From: Flavobacteriales bacterium
GTDB lineage: Bacteria; Bacteroidota; Bacteroidia; Flavobacteriales_F; PHOS-HE28
Assembly: GCA_020635695.1 (NCBI GenBank)
Contig: JACJZH010000004.1
Coordinates: 1 to 64,000 of the forward strand
Length of the DNA: 64,000 nt
Direction of reading: 5' to 3'
This document shows positions 42,401 to 51,081 of this stretch, in pieces (position 1 is the stretch's first letter; the number at the start of each line of letters is the position of its first letter). The notes beneath the pieces were generated by a model. That model worked only from the letters and a program-made list of their open reading frames with translations, did not search any database and was not told the origin of the DNA. Position numbers and translations under genes: made by a program.

Positions 42401-43030
42401 GAGAAAGAGGTGATCGGCTTCTACCTGAGCGGCCATCCGCTGGACGACCACCGACTGGAGATCAAGCACCTCTGCAACGTGACGCTGCCACAGTTGCAGG
42501 ACCTGGCCCCCATCGCCAACCGCGAACTGGCCTTCCCCGGCATCGTGACGCGCGCCGAGCACCGCGTGAGCAAGAACGGCAAGCCCTTCGGCAGCATGAG
42601 CCTGGAGGACCACCACGGCAGCCACGACTTCATGCTCTTCGGCGAGGACTACCTGAAGTTCAAGCACTACCTGGTGCCTGGCACCCTGCTGTTCGTGAAG
42701 GCCCGCGCCACCGAGCGCACCTGGGGCCGCGACGAAGGCCAGCTGGAGCTGAAGGTCTCCCAGATCGACCTGCTGGGCGACGTGCGGGAGAAGTACATCA
42801 CCGCCCTGCGCATCAGCTGCGAGGCCGAGAAGCTGAACGCCGACCTGGTGGAACTGCTCACCAGCACCCTGAAGAAGAACCCCGGTACCTGTCAACTGAA
42901 GCTGGCCCTTACCAGCACCGAGGAGCACTTCAGCGTGGAGCTGCCCAGCAAGGGATTGAACGTGGGCGTGAGCGAGGAACTGATCAACGCCCTGGAGCAG
43001 ATCCCCGAGGTGAGCTACGCCTTGGGATGA
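39410..43030 (+). CDS. dnaE: DNA polymerase III subunit alpha
   Basis: 1206 residues. The replicative polymerase. Domains in order: PHP (TFSHLHVHTQFSLLDGAAAI, ITDHGNMFG; residues 1-270), polymerase palm and fingers with GPGRGSAAGSAVAYC (385-399) and the catalytic aspartates in PDIDTDFDD (426-434), thumb and HhH region, beta-clamp-binding region, and an OB fold near 1040-1110 (FPGIVTRAEHRVSKNGKPFG). It has no exonuclease insertion, so it is DnaE type, not PolC. Length is normal for Bacteroidota. The polymerase signature FNKSHSTCYAFVAYQTAWLK is intact. Confidence 0.97.
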   Translation: MPTFSHLHVHTQFSLLDGAAAIPNLYKKAAADGQPALAITDHGNMFGVFKFVAEAGKHRNDDGSLKVKPIVGCEFYVVEDRHKKQFTREDRDQRCHQLMLAKNATGYRNLMKLCSLGYIEGFYSKYPRIDKELILKHHEGLIATTCCLAASVPRTILRKGEEAGLEEFKWWLDLFGEDYYIELQRHGIPEQDQVNEVLLRWAKQFNVPVIASNDSHYVDQQDANAHDILLCINTGEKQSTPKAKDFDDEMGKPKGTRFAFYNDEFFFKTQAEMAATFSDVPEALDNTNAIVDKVEVLKLKQDILLPHYAIPEGFTDQDEYLTHLTYQGAVQRYLNGDGGVDSLEPRIKERLDFELFTIRTMGFAGYFLITQDFINKGREIGVMVGPGRGSAAGSAVAYCIGITNIDPIKYDLLFERFLNPDRKSMPDIDTDFDDEGRQRVIDYVVDKYGRNQVAQIVTYGTMAAKTSIRDAARVMDLPLADADRLAKLVPEKPGIELGRLLHAPIDGDKSLRQKEGLMADDLDKVKQLRAVWESQTPEGQVMREAEKLEGSVRGTGVHAAGIIIAPSDLTDIIPVCTSKDSELLTTQYDGRVIEDAGVIKMDFLGLKTLTIIRDALRMIQANHGVEIDIDAIPLDDAKTLALYQRAETNGTFQFESAGMQKYLRELKPDQFADLIAMNALYRPGPLEYIPNFIKRKHGQEAIVYDLPEMEEYLHETYGITVYQEQVMLLSQKLAGFSKGDADVLRKAMGKKDRATLDKMKGKFLEGIAERGFDPKVCAKVWTDWEAFAQYAFNKSHSTCYAFVAYQTAWLKANYPAEYMASVLTHNLASIDKVTFFMEECRRMGIPVLGPDVNESRYPFSVNKAGQIRFGLGGVKGVGEGAVEAIVREREENGPYTSIHDLMRRVDLRAANRKALESLAHAGAFDGLGTLRAHFFHSPGEGRPTWIETLVRYGQQHQDGSDSSQVSMFDGLEDEAAAIPEPPAPAIDEWIALEKLHHEKEVIGFYLSGHPLDDHRLEIKHLCNVTLPQLQDLAPIANRELAFPGIVTRAEHRVSKNGKPFGSMSLEDHHGSHDFMLFGEDYLKFKHYLVPGTLLFVKARATERTWGRDEGQLELKVSQIDLLGDVREKYITALRISCEAEKLNADLVELLTSTLKKNPGTCQLKLALTSTEEHFSVELPSKGLNVGVSEELINALEQIPEVSYALG

Positions 43031-43084
43031 CAAGATGACGGGTATTCCGACGTGGCCCGGTAGTTGCCCGGGAAAGCATCCCGC

Positions 43085-43092
43085 TAACTTTG
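43085..43092 (+). promoter_or_regulatory. Perfect -7 box for trxA, with TTG -33 element
   Basis: TAACTTTG, with TTG at 43064-43066 (18-bp spacing). The trxA ATG is 21 nt downstream. Confidence 0.65.
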
Positions 43093-43113
43093 CATCTGAA
43101 ACCTGACAAGCCG

Positions 43114-43434
43114 ATGGCTATTGAACTGACCGACAACAACTTCGAAGAGCTGGCGCTGAAGAGCGACAAGCCCGTGATGGTGGACTTCTGGGCCGAATGG
43201 TGCGGCCCCTGCCGCATGGTGGGTCCCGTGGTGGAGGAGATCTCCAAGGAATACGACGGCAAGGCCGTGGTGGGCAAGGTCAACGTGGACCACAACCCCG
43301 GCATCAGCATGAAGTATGGCATCCGCAGCATCCCAACGATCCTGTTCTTCAAGAACGGCGAAGTGGTGGACCGCAGCGTGGGTGCCGTGCCCAAGGCCAT
43401 GCTGGCCCAGAAGCTGGACGGCCAATTGGTCTGA
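43114..43434 (+). CDS. trxA: Thioredoxin
   Basis: 106 residues. Cytoplasmic disulphide reductase with active site WCGPC (Cys30, Cys33) in VDFWAEWCGPCRMVGPVVEE; cis-Pro in GIRSIPTILFFKNGEVV. Length and domain are standard. ATG 43114 is used. Flanked by a perfect promoter box and a terminator, so it is monocistronic. Confidence 0.97.
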   Translation: MAIELTDNNFEELALKSDKPVMVDFWAEWCGPCRMVGPVVEEISKEYDGKAVVGKVNVDHNPGISMKYGIRSIPTILFFKNGEVVDRSVGAVPKAMLAQKLDGQLV

Positions 43435-43453
43435 TCCCCATAGCGTGAATTCA

Positions 43454-43479
43454 GAAAGCCCGGGTGACTCCGGGCTTTC
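43454..43479 (+). terminator. Terminator after trxA
   Basis: A 10-bp stem GAAAGCCCGG / CCGGGCTTTC with a 6-nt loop, 19 bp after the stop codon, followed by GACTTTC. Confidence 0.8.
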
Positions 43480-43535
43480 GACTTTCACACCCTTCTCACG
43501 AACCTCACCGTTCTGACCCGAACTTAGCGGTCCCC

Positions 43536-44462
43536 ATGCCCATTGAACGGAAGCACTTCCAGGCGCTCAGCGCGCTCGAGTTCCACGCCCGCCAGGTGGT
43601 GGAGGGCTTCCTCGCGGGCCTTCACAAGAGCCCCTTCCACGGCTTCAGCGTGGAGTTCGCCGAGCACCGCGCCTACAACCGGGGCGAGAGCACCCGCCAC
43701 ATCGACTGGAAGCTCTATGCCCGCACGGACAAGCTGTTCGTGAAGCGCTACGAGGAGGAGACCAACCTGCGCTGCCAGCTCGTGATCGACGCCAGCAGCA
43801 GCATGTACTTCCCCGTGCTGCCGGCCGACAAGGAGGGCTGGAACAAGATCCGCTTCAGCGTGCACGCCGCCGCCGCGCTCATCACCCTGCTGCGCAAACA
43901 GCGCGATGCCATCGGCCTCACCGTGTTCGCGGACGACATCTCCGTGAGCGAACGCGCCCGCAGCAACGCCGCCCACCTGCGCCACCTGATGCAGGAACTG
44001 GAGCAGCTGCTGGCCACCGAGGCACCGGCGAAAGGGCGCGGCACCTCCGCCGTGGAGGCCCTGCACGACATCGCCCAGCGGGTGCACCGCCGCTCGCTGG
44101 TGGTGGTGTTCAGCGACATGATGGACAGCGCCGACCGCGAGGACGAGGTCTTCGACGCGCTGCAGCACCTGCGCTACAACAAGCACGACGTGATCCTCTT
44201 CCACGTGGTGGACCGCAAGGCCGAGCTGGACCTGGCGCTGGAGGACCGCCCCTACACCTTCGTGGACCTGGAAACGGGTGCCCAGGTGAAGGCCCACCCG
44301 GCCGAAGTGCGCGACGAGTACCGCAAGGCCATGGCCGAGCGCTGGCACCGCCTGAAGCTGAAGTGCGGCCAGTACCGCATCGAGCTCGTGGAGGCCGACA
44401 TCAACGCCGGCTTCGAGCCCATCCTCACGGAGTTCCTGCTGAAGCGCAGCAAGTTGTACTGA
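43536..44462 (+). CDS. DUF58 (vWA-like) protein
   Basis: 308 residues, no signal peptide. Begins with a DUF58 signature (FHGFSVEFAEHRAYNRGEST; RHIDWKLYARTDKLFVKRYE) and carries a von Willebrand A fold with the metal site D-x-S-x-S in VIDASSSMYFPVL (residues 82-94), plus FSDMMDSADREDEVF. In Bacteroidota such proteins are partners of MoxR ATPases in the BatA-D/aerotolerance cluster; none lies here, so it is an isolated member. The stop is followed at once by heptad array 5. Confidence 0.88.
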   Translation: MPIERKHFQALSALEFHARQVVEGFLAGLHKSPFHGFSVEFAEHRAYNRGESTRHIDWKLYARTDKLFVKRYEEETNLRCQLVIDASSSMYFPVLPADKEGWNKIRFSVHAAAALITLLRKQRDAIGLTVFADDISVSERARSNAAHLRHLMQELEQLLATEAPAKGRGTSAVEALHDIAQRVHRRSLVVVFSDMMDSADREDEVFDALQHLRYNKHDVILFHVVDRKAELDLALEDRPYTFVDLETGAQVKAHPAEVRDEYRKAMAERWHRLKLKCGQYRIELVEADINAGFEPILTEFLLKRSKLY

Positions 44463-44466
44463 GCAG

Positions 44467-44515
44467 GGTTGGGGGTTGGAGGTTGGAGGTTGAACGTTGG
44501 AGGTTGCATGTTGGC
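44467..44515. repeat. Heptad repeat array 5 (GTTGGAG)
   Basis: Units GTTGGGG, GTTGGAG, GTTGGAG, GTTGAAC, GTTGGAG, GTTGCAT, GTTGG lie between the DUF58 stop and tRNA-Asp, in the same orientation as arrays 2 and 3. One TTG (44504-44506) lies 19 bp before the tRNA -7 box and could serve as its -33 element. Confidence 0.7.
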
Positions 44516-44525
44516 TTCCGGGGTG

Positions 44526-44533
44526 TACATTTG
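44526..44533 (+). promoter_or_regulatory. Perfect -7 box for tRNA-Asp
   Basis: TACATTTG, 28 nt before the mature tRNA. The leader has a perfect 6-bp hairpin (CCCGCT-CCGCTC-AGCGGG). Confidence 0.6.
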
Positions 44534-44561
44534 CACCCGCTCCGCTCAGCGGGGCACTGCC

Positions 44562-44635
44562 GGTCCGGTAGTTCAGCTGGTTAGAATGCCGGCCTGTCAC
44601 GCCGGAGGTCGCGGGTTCGAGTCCCGTCCGGACCG
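44562..44635 (+). tRNA. tRNA-Asp (anticodon GUC)
   Basis: 74 nt plus discriminator included. Acceptor stem GGTCCGG pairs with CCGGACC (44628-44634), discriminator G. D arm GTTCAGCTGGTTAGAAT. Anticodon loop CTGTCAC with GTC at 44596-44598, on stem CCGGC/GCCGG. T arm GCGGG-TTCGAGT-CCCGT. CCA is not encoded (GCA follows). Terminator-like hairpin follows at 44644-44667. Confidence 0.96.
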
Positions 44636-44643
44636 CAGAGAGT

Positions 44644-44674
44644 GAAGCCCGCCGAATGGTGGGCTTCTTCATTT
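44644..44674 (+). terminator. Terminator after tRNA-Asp
   Basis: GAAGCCCGCC / GGTGGGCTTC, ten pairs with one G-T wobble and a GAAT loop, followed by TTCATTT. Confidence 0.8.
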
Positions 44675-44757
44675 GGGATCGGTCCGGGCGGAGCGAGAAG
44701 CCTGTCCCGAGCCGAGGCCGAGGAACGAGGGAACGGTGGCGAGATATCGATGAATAT

Positions 44758-44800
44758 TTTCATTACTTATTGAAACTTCATTCATTTCAACCTATCTTCG
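44758..44800 (+). promoter_or_regulatory. Operator (TTTCA-N8-TGAAA) and -7 box of the GbsR-type gene
   Basis: TTTCATTACTTATTGAAA (44758-44775) is an inverted repeat whose right half is followed nine bases later by a third half-site TTTCA (44785-44789). TATCTTCG (44793-44800) ends 4 nt before the ATG at 44805, so the operator covers the -33 region. The region is strikingly A+T-rich. The same 18-bp motif (14 of 18 identical) lies at 45348-45365. Autoregulation is inferred. Confidence 0.6.
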
Positions 44801-44804
44801 TCCC

Positions 44805-45305
44805 ATGCAACTCCCCGAAGCCCGCCGGAAGTTCATCGAGGCCTGGGGCGCCTTTGGCAGCGCCTGGGGCATCAGCCGCACGATGGCCCAGGTCCATGCG
44901 CTGCTGCTGCTGGCCACCGAGCCGTTGAGCACGGACGACGTGATGGAGCAGCTGAACATCAGCCGGGGCAATGCGAACATGAACCTGCGGGCGCTGATCG
45001 ACTGGGGCCTGGTGAGCAAGGTGCTGAAGCCCGGCGACCGCAAGGACCACTTCGAGGCCGAGAAGGACGTGTGGCGCATCGCCACGCAGATCACCCGCGA
45101 GCGCAAGAAGCGCGAACTGGAACCCATGGTGAAGCTGCTCTCCGAACTGGAGCGCACGGAGGGTGCCAGCAACGACGCCAAGGCCTTCCGCAAAGTGACC
45201 GGCGACCTGAAGGACCTGACCAGCCGCATCGATGCCGTGCTGGAGCGCACCACGCGCAGCGACGTGCAGTGGTTCCTGAAGGCGGCCTCCACCCTGTTGC
45301 GATGA
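44805..45305 (+). CDS. GbsR/MarR-type transcriptional regulator
   Basis: 166 residues. Winged-helix domain: WGISRTMAQVHALLLLATEP (residues 19-38), recognition helix region VMEQLNISRGNANMNLRALI, wing GLVSKVLKPGDRKDHFEAEK; then a long C-terminal dimerisation helix with ITRERKKRELEPMVKLLSEL. This is the GbsR/MarR-like family of Bacteroidota. The operator upstream and the same motif before the methyltransferase gene indicate that it controls itself and the next genes. The effector is unknown. Confidence 0.88.
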   Translation: MQLPEARRKFIEAWGAFGSAWGISRTMAQVHALLLLATEPLSTDDVMEQLNISRGNANMNLRALIDWGLVSKVLKPGDRKDHFEAEKDVWRIATQITRERKKRELEPMVKLLSELERTEGASNDAKAFRKVTGDLKDLTSRIDAVLERTTRSDVQWFLKAASTLLR

Positions 45306-45347
45306 ACGGAACGAAGCTGATGGAACAGCACTTCCCGGATCCAAAAC

Positions 45348-45365
45348 TTTCACTAATTCCTGAAA
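45348..45365 (+). promoter_or_regulatory. Second copy of the GbsR-type operator, before the methyltransferase
   Basis: TTTCACTAATTCCTGAAA, identical to the first copy at both 5-bp arms and at four of eight spacer bases. It ends 2 nt before the ATG at 45368. Confidence 0.6.
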
Positions 45366-45367
45366 CT

Positions 45368-46255
45368 ATGATCACCGCGACCAAGCCGACACCGACCTCC
45401 ACCCTGGAGCGGGACCCTGCCGTGCAGGCCCATTTCCATGCGGCGGCCGAGCTGTACCACCGGTGGAGCCCCGAAGGCCACCTGCACTTCGGCTACTGGG
45501 AGCCGGGCATGTGCGCGCTGCGGCGCGGCCCCATGCTGGCGCGGTTGGTGGACCGGGTGATGGAGGAGCTCCATCCGATGCCCGGCGACCTGTTGGCGGA
45601 CCTGGGATGCGGGTACGGCGCCGCTGCCCGGCATGTGGCGAAGTCCCGTCCGGGTACCTGGGTCGACGGCTTCACCGTGGTGCCCGAGCAGGTGCAGGAG
45701 GGTCGTGTGCGCATCCTGGCCGATGGCCTGGCGGAGCGCGTGGACCTGCATGTGCGGGACTTCCGCGACACCGGACTGGGCACCGGCTCGGTGGATGGCG
45801 CCTTCGCCCTGGAGAGCATGTGCTACGCCAGCGGGCCGGACAAGCGGGACCTGGTGGAGGAACTGCACCGCATCCTGCGGCCGGGCGGGCGTTTCGCGGT
45901 GACCGACGGTTTCGTGATGAAGCCCTTGCGGAAGAACGGTCTTCGCGATCGGTTGCTCGGCGAGGTCTGTTCAGGTTGGGCGGTGCCGGAGTTCACCCAG
46001 CTCCACCCCTTCCTCCGGGCCTTGAAGGAAACAGGCTTCACCAACGTCGCCGTCACCGACCTGAGCCTCCGGGTGGCACCAAGCGCCTTCCATGCCCCGC
46101 ACCTGGTGGTCCGCTGCCTGCTGGACCGCTGGACGGCCGGCGGATCCTTCGACACCGGGGAGCGCGCCCACCTGCGCAGCTGCCTGCTCGGGGTGCTCCT
46201 GGGCACCCTGCGCGGCACCTTCCATTACCTCCTGATCAGCGGCACCCGCACCTGA
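45368..46255 (+). CDS. S-adenosylmethionine-dependent methyltransferase, class I
   Basis: 295 residues. Motif I DLLADLGCGYGAAARHVAKS (about residues 76-95), DGFTVVPEQVQEGRVR, GSVDGAFALESMCYASGPDK and the motif LHRILRPGGRFAVTDGFVMK. This pattern fits small-molecule methyltransferases of the tocopherol/sterol/glycine-betaine group; substrate not identifiable. ATG 45368 is selected because the operator lies directly before it; upstream frame overlaps the regulator gene. It is followed after 3 bp by the DUF805 gene. Confidence 0.8.
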   Translation: MITATKPTPTSTLERDPAVQAHFHAAAELYHRWSPEGHLHFGYWEPGMCALRRGPMLARLVDRVMEELHPMPGDLLADLGCGYGAAARHVAKSRPGTWVDGFTVVPEQVQEGRVRILADGLAERVDLHVRDFRDTGLGTGSVDGAFALESMCYASGPDKRDLVEELHRILRPGGRFAVTDGFVMKPLRKNGLRDRLLGEVCSGWAVPEFTQLHPFLRALKETGFTNVAVTDLSLRVAPSAFHAPHLVVRCLLDRWTAGGSFDTGERAHLRSCLLGVLLGTLRGTFHYLLISGTRT

Positions 46256-46258
46256 TCC

Positions 46259-46657
46259 ATGACACCACCCAGCACCATGAAGCTCCTCCATCGGTTACTA
46301 CCCGACTTCACCCGCACCGACCGCCTGACCTACCAGCGCAACGTGGCGCTGCTGGCCCTGGCCAAGATGGCGGTGGACCTGTGCACATTGGTGGTGAGCC
46401 CGGGCACCGACCCGGCGTTGATCGCACTTTCCTGGGCCAACCCCTTTGCCGCCATCGCGCGCCTGCCACTGGCCGTCTGCCTGTCCACGGTGGGTTTCTT
46501 CGTCGGGCTCGTGTGGAACAGTGTTCGTCGCCTGCGCGACACCGGCCTGGCCGACTGGGCTGCCCTGCTGACCGCGATACCCTTCCTGAACGCGCTTGCC
46601 ACGGTGGTGCTGGCCCTCCTGCCCTCCAAGCGGCGCACGGTCTGGGACCTGGTGTGA
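46259..46657 (+). CDS. DUF805 membrane protein
   Basis: 132 residues with three or four membrane helices and the family block NSVRRLRDTGLADWAALLTA near residues 84-103 followed by IPFLNALATVVLALLPSK. Inner-membrane family (YhaH/YhaI) of unknown role. Start ATG 46259 lies 3 bp after the methyltransferase stop, so both are probably on the GbsR-controlled mRNA; ATG 46277 is an alternative. Confidence 0.75.
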   Translation: MTPPSTMKLLHRLLPDFTRTDRLTYQRNVALLALAKMAVDLCTLVVSPGTDPALIALSWANPFAAIARLPLAVCLSTVGFFVGLVWNSVRRLRDTGLADWAALLTAIPFLNALATVVLALLPSKRRTVWDLV

Positions 46658-46744
46658 ACCCGACCGGGCCGGCACCTGCCGCCGCCATCCCTCCCGCGCC
46701 CGTACCGTTCGTGTAGCTCCGCCGCCATCGGACTTCCTCCCGGG

Positions 46745-46752
46745 TAACTTCG
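46745..46752 (+). promoter_or_regulatory. -7 box for the MacAB-like operon
   Basis: TAACTTCG (one difference) ends 7 nt before the ATG at 46760. Confidence 0.5.
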
Positions 46753-46759
46753 CCCGTTC

Positions 46760-47447
<688 letters not shown>

Positions 47448-47458
<11 letters not shown>

Positions 47459-48692
47459 GGAGAAGTGGGCCGAGATCTTCGACACCATCGGCAAGAACAA
47501 GCTGCGCACGGTGCTCACCGGCTTCAGCGTGTTCTGGGGCATCTTCATGCTCATCATCCTGCTGGGTGGCGGCCGGGGCCTGCGGAACGGCTTCGAGTAC
47601 GACTTCCGCAATACCGCGGTGAACTCGATCAACATCTGGGGCGGTCAGACCAGCGTTCCCTGGCAGGGGCTGCCGGTGAACCGCGACATCCGGCTCACCA
47701 TGCAGGACCTGGAGGCCATCCGGCACGGCATTCCCGGCCTGGAGCACATCAGCGGGGAGTACCGCCTGTGGCGCGGGCGCAGCCAGCTGAACTACGGCGA
47801 GAACTACGGCAACTTCACCATCAAGGGCATCCAGCCCGAATACCGGATGCTGGAGCAGCAGACGGTGATCGCCGGCCGGTTCATCAACGAGGTGGACCTG
47901 GCCGATGCCCGCAAGGTGATCGTGATCGCCGAGGACGCGCAGGAGAGCCTGTTCAAGGACGAGGACCCGCTGCACAAATGGCTGCAGGTGAACGGCATCC
48001 CGTTCGAGGTCGTGGGCATCTACCAATTCGAGTCCGGTGGCCGCGGACAGAACCAGAGCAGCTCGGTGTTCATTCCGCTCACCACCGCCCAGCGGGTGTT
48101 CAACGCGCACAACGACGTGGACCGCATCGCCTTCAGCTTCTCGGAGAGCACGCTCGCCGGGTCCAAGATGGCCGAGCAACGGGCCATCGGCATCCTGGCG
48201 CAGCGGCACCGGTTCGACCCCGCCGATGAGCGGGCGCTGTGGGTGGGCAACAACCTGGAGAACGCGGAGACCTTCGGTCAGGTGTTCAACGGGATCAGCG
48301 CCTTCCTCTGGATCATCGGCATCGGCACCATCATCGCCGGCATCGTGGGGGTGAGCAACATCATGCTGATCGTGGTGAAGGAGCGCACCCGGGAGATCGG
48401 GGTGCGCAAGGCGCTTGGCGCCACCCCGGCCAACGTGGTGGGGCAGGTGCTGCTGGAGGCCATCTTCGTGACCGGTCTGGCGGGCTACTTCGGGCTGGTG
48501 TGCGGGGTGGGCCTGCTGGAATGGCTCAGCGGCGTGATCCCGCCCAGCGAGATGTTCCGCCAACCCGAGGTGGACCTCACGATCGCCCTCTACGCCCTGG
48601 CCCTGCTGGTGGCCGCGGGCACCTTCGCCGGCTGGATCCCCGCCCGCCGCGCCGCCGCCATCCGTCCCATCGAAGCGTTGCGAGACGAATAG
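47448..48692 (+). CDS. MacB-like ABC permease 1
   Basis: 414 residues. One N-terminal helix (TVLTGFSVFWGIFMLIILLG), a large periplasmic MacB-PCD domain (about residues 45-270), then three helices in the FtsX domain (ISAFLWIIGIGTIIAGIVGV; VVKERTREIGVRKALGATPA loop; VLLEAIFVTGLAGYFGLVCG; ALLVAAGTFAGWIPARRAAA). The ATPase domain is separate. Sister of the next gene, with which it may form a heterodimer. Confidence 0.92.
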
Positions 48693-48695
48693 GTC

Positions 48696-49943
48696 ATGTT
48701 CGACAGCGACCGTTGGAGCGAGATCTGGAACACGCTGAGCCGCAACAAGCTGCGCAGCTTCCTCACCATGTTCGGGGTGTTCTGGGGCATCTTCATGCTG
48801 GTGATCATGCTGGGCATGGGCCGTGGCCTCAGCACCGGCGTGCTGGGCAGCTTCGAGGGCTGGGCCACCAACAGCTGCTTCATCTGGACCATGCGCACCT
48901 CCATCCCCTACGAGGGCTTCCAGCGCGGGCGCCGGTTCGAGTTCGAGAACGCCGACATCGACGCCATCAAGCGGGGCGTGGAAGGTGTGGACGTGGTGGC
49001 GCCCCGGCTGCAGCTTGGCGGGTGGCGCGATGCCAACAACGTGAGCTACGGCAGCAAGACCGGCGCCTTCAACGTGTACGGCGACGTGCCCGACATCATC
49101 CGCATCCAGGCCACCGACATCCTGGAAGGCCGCTTCCTGAACGAGAAGGACATCGCCGACGAACGCAAGGTGTGCGTGATCGGCAGCAAGGTGCAGCGCA
49201 TGATGTTCGGCCCCACCGATCCGCTGGGCGAATACCTGAAGATCAAGGGCGTCTACTTCCGTGTGGTGGGCGTACACCAACCCCGCGCCAGCGCGGACAT
49301 GGGCGAGGACAAGAGCGGGGACATCCACATCCCCTTCAGCACGTTCCAGAAGGCCTTCAACTCGATCAACGAGGTGCATTGGTTCTCCATCACCGGACAG
49401 GATGGTGTGGAGGTCTCCCGGATCGAGGCCGACACCAAGCGGCTGATGGCGCACCGCCACAAGGTGCATCCGGACGACCCGCTGGCCTTCGGCAGCTGGA
49501 ACATGCAGGAGATGTTCAGCATGATGAACGCACTGTTCATCGCCATCAACGTGCTCAGCTGGATCGTCGGCATCCTGACCCTGGCCGCGGGCATCATCGG
49601 CATCAGCAACATCATGCTGGTGATCGTGAAGGAGCGCACCAAGGAGATCGGCATCCGCCGCAGCATCGGGGCCACCCCGCGGAACATCACCGCGCAGGTG
49701 ATGCTCGAGTCGCTCACCCTCACCTTCATCGCCGGCTACTTCGGCCTGTTGGGCGGCATCGGGCTGCTGGAGGCCATCGGCGCCATCGGCATCGAAAGCG
49801 AATTCTTCAGCAGTCCCTCGGTGGACCTGAAGGTGGCCCTGGTGGCCCTCTCCGTACTCCTGCTCAGCGGCCTGTTGGCCGGACTGTTCCCGGCCCGGCG
49901 GGCCCTCCGCATCAAGGCCATCGACGCGTTGCGCACTGAATGA
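48696..49943 (+). CDS. MacB-like ABC permease 2
   Basis: 415 residues. Same architecture and clear homology to the previous gene: LRSFLTMFGVFWGIFMLVIM helix, periplasmic domain, and C-terminal FtsX domain with VKERTKEIGIRRSIGATPRN and FPARRALRIKAIDALRTE. Starts 3 bp after it. Two non-identical permeases with one ATPase suggest a heteromeric exporter. Confidence 0.92.
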   Translation: MFDSDRWSEIWNTLSRNKLRSFLTMFGVFWGIFMLVIMLGMGRGLSTGVLGSFEGWATNSCFIWTMRTSIPYEGFQRGRRFEFENADIDAIKRGVEGVDVVAPRLQLGGWRDANNVSYGSKTGAFNVYGDVPDIIRIQATDILEGRFLNEKDIADERKVCVIGSKVQRMMFGPTDPLGEYLKIKGVYFRVVGVHQPRASADMGEDKSGDIHIPFSTFQKAFNSINEVHWFSITGQDGVEVSRIEADTKRLMAHRHKVHPDDPLAFGSWNMQEMFSMMNALFIAINVLSWIVGILTLAAGIIGISNIMLVIVKERTKEIGIRRSIGATPRNITAQVMLESLTLTFIAGYFGLLGGIGLLEAIGAIGIESEFFSSPSVDLKVALVALSVLLLSGLLAGLFPARRALRIKAIDALRTE

Positions 49944-49956
49944 ACCCGGACCTTCC

Positions 49957-51081
49957 ATGAAACGCATCCTCAGAACCTCCCTCCTGATCCTGCTCGGCAT
50001 ACTCTTCGTCTGGACGCTCTGGTACCTCTACCAGAAGTCGGCCGAGAAGCCCGTGGCGTTCGTCACCGAGAAGCCCGAGCGGCGGGACATCGTGAAGAAG
50101 ACCGTGGCCAACGGCAGCGTGGTGCCCCGGCAGGAGATCCTGATCAAGCCGCAGGTCAGCGGCATCATCAAGGAGATCTACGTGGAGGCCGGCGACACCG
50201 TGGCCAAGGACCAGGTGCTTGCCAAGATCCAGATCATCCCGGACATGGTGGGATTGACCAACGCCGAGAACCGCGTGCGCCGGGCGCGCATCGGGGTCGA
50301 GGACGCCCAGCGCACCTTCGACCGCAACAAGCCGTTGCTGGACAAGGGCGTGATCTCCGACGCCGAGTTCCAGACCTACCAGATCGCGCTGGAGAACGCC
50401 CAGGAGGAACTGCGCGGCGCGGAGGACAACCTGGACATCGTGCGCGAGGGCGTGGCACGGAGCAGCAGCGGCGCCACCCTCACCCTCGTGCGCAGCACCA
50501 TCAACGGCATGGTGCTGGACGTGCCCGTGAAGGAGGGCAACAGCGTGATCGAGGCGAACAACTTCAACGAGGGCACCACCATCGCCAGCGTGGCCGACAT
50601 GAACGACCTGATCTTCGAAGGGAAGCTGGACGAGAGCGAAGTGGGCAAGGTGCGGCTGGGCATGCCCATCGTGCTCACCATCGGCGCCATCGACGACGCC
50701 ACCTGGGAGGCCGAGCTCGAGTACATCGCGCCCAAGGGCGTGGAAGAGGAAGGTGCCATCCAGTTCGAGATCCGCGCCGCGGTGAAACTGGACGAAGGGC
50801 AGCGGCTCCGCGCCGGCTACAGCGCCAACGCCGACATCGTGCTGGACCAGCGCGACAGCGTGCTCTCGATCCCCGAAAGCGTGATCACCTTCAACAAGGC
50901 CGGCGACAGCGCCTTCGTGGACGTGCGCCAGGGCGAAGGCTGGGAGAAGACCTACGTGAGGACCGGGCTCAGCGACGGCATCCACATCGAGGTGCTGGAC
51001 GGCATCGGGGCGGACACGGAGCTGAAGGGCGCCAAGAAGATGGAAGGCGAGGGAGGAGGACCGAAGGGTCGCAGAGGATGA
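49957..51081 (+). CDS. Periplasmic adaptor (MacA/HlyD-type membrane fusion protein)
   Basis: 374 residues. N-terminal anchor helix (LLILLGILFVWTLWYLYQ), biotinyl-lipoyl-like halves (RRDIVKKTVANGSVVPRQEI and VSGIIKEIYVEAGDTVAKDQ; later RSTINGMVLDVPVKEGNSVI), a helical hairpin (about 95-160) and a beta-barrel domain (ADMNDLIFEGKLDESEVGKV). Couples the ABC pump to an outer-membrane channel, which is not in this window. The C-terminus is Gly/Lys/Arg-rich (GGGPKGRRG). Starts 13 bp after permease 2. Heptad array 6 begins within about 20 bp of the stop. Confidence 0.92.
   Translation: MKRILRTSLLILLGILFVWTLWYLYQKSAEKPVAFVTEKPERRDIVKKTVANGSVVPRQEILIKPQVSGIIKEIYVEAGDTVAKDQVLAKIQIIPDMVGLTNAENRVRRARIGVEDAQRTFDRNKPLLDKGVISDAEFQTYQIALENAQEELRGAEDNLDIVREGVARSSSGATLTLVRSTINGMVLDVPVKEGNSVIEANNFNEGTTIASVADMNDLIFEGKLDESEVGKVRLGMPIVLTIGAIDDATWEAELEYIAPKGVEEEGAIQFEIRAAVKLDEGQRLRAGYSANADIVLDQRDSVLSIPESVITFNKAGDSAFVDVRQGEGWEKTYVRTGLSDGIHIEVLDGIGADTELKGAKKMEGEGGGPKGRRG

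Noticed and set aside
39224..43033. 1269-residue open frame on the minus strand
   Set aside because: Mirror frame of dnaE caused by high third-position G+C; its composition is His/Gln/Val-rich nonsense, and dnaE is certain.
44690..44740. Insertion-sequence end in GAGCGAGAAGCCTGTCCCGAG region after tRNA-Asp
   Set aside because: It resembles common interspersed GAGCGAAGTCGAAGG-type repeats, but a single degenerate copy without inverted ends or transposase is not enough to call.
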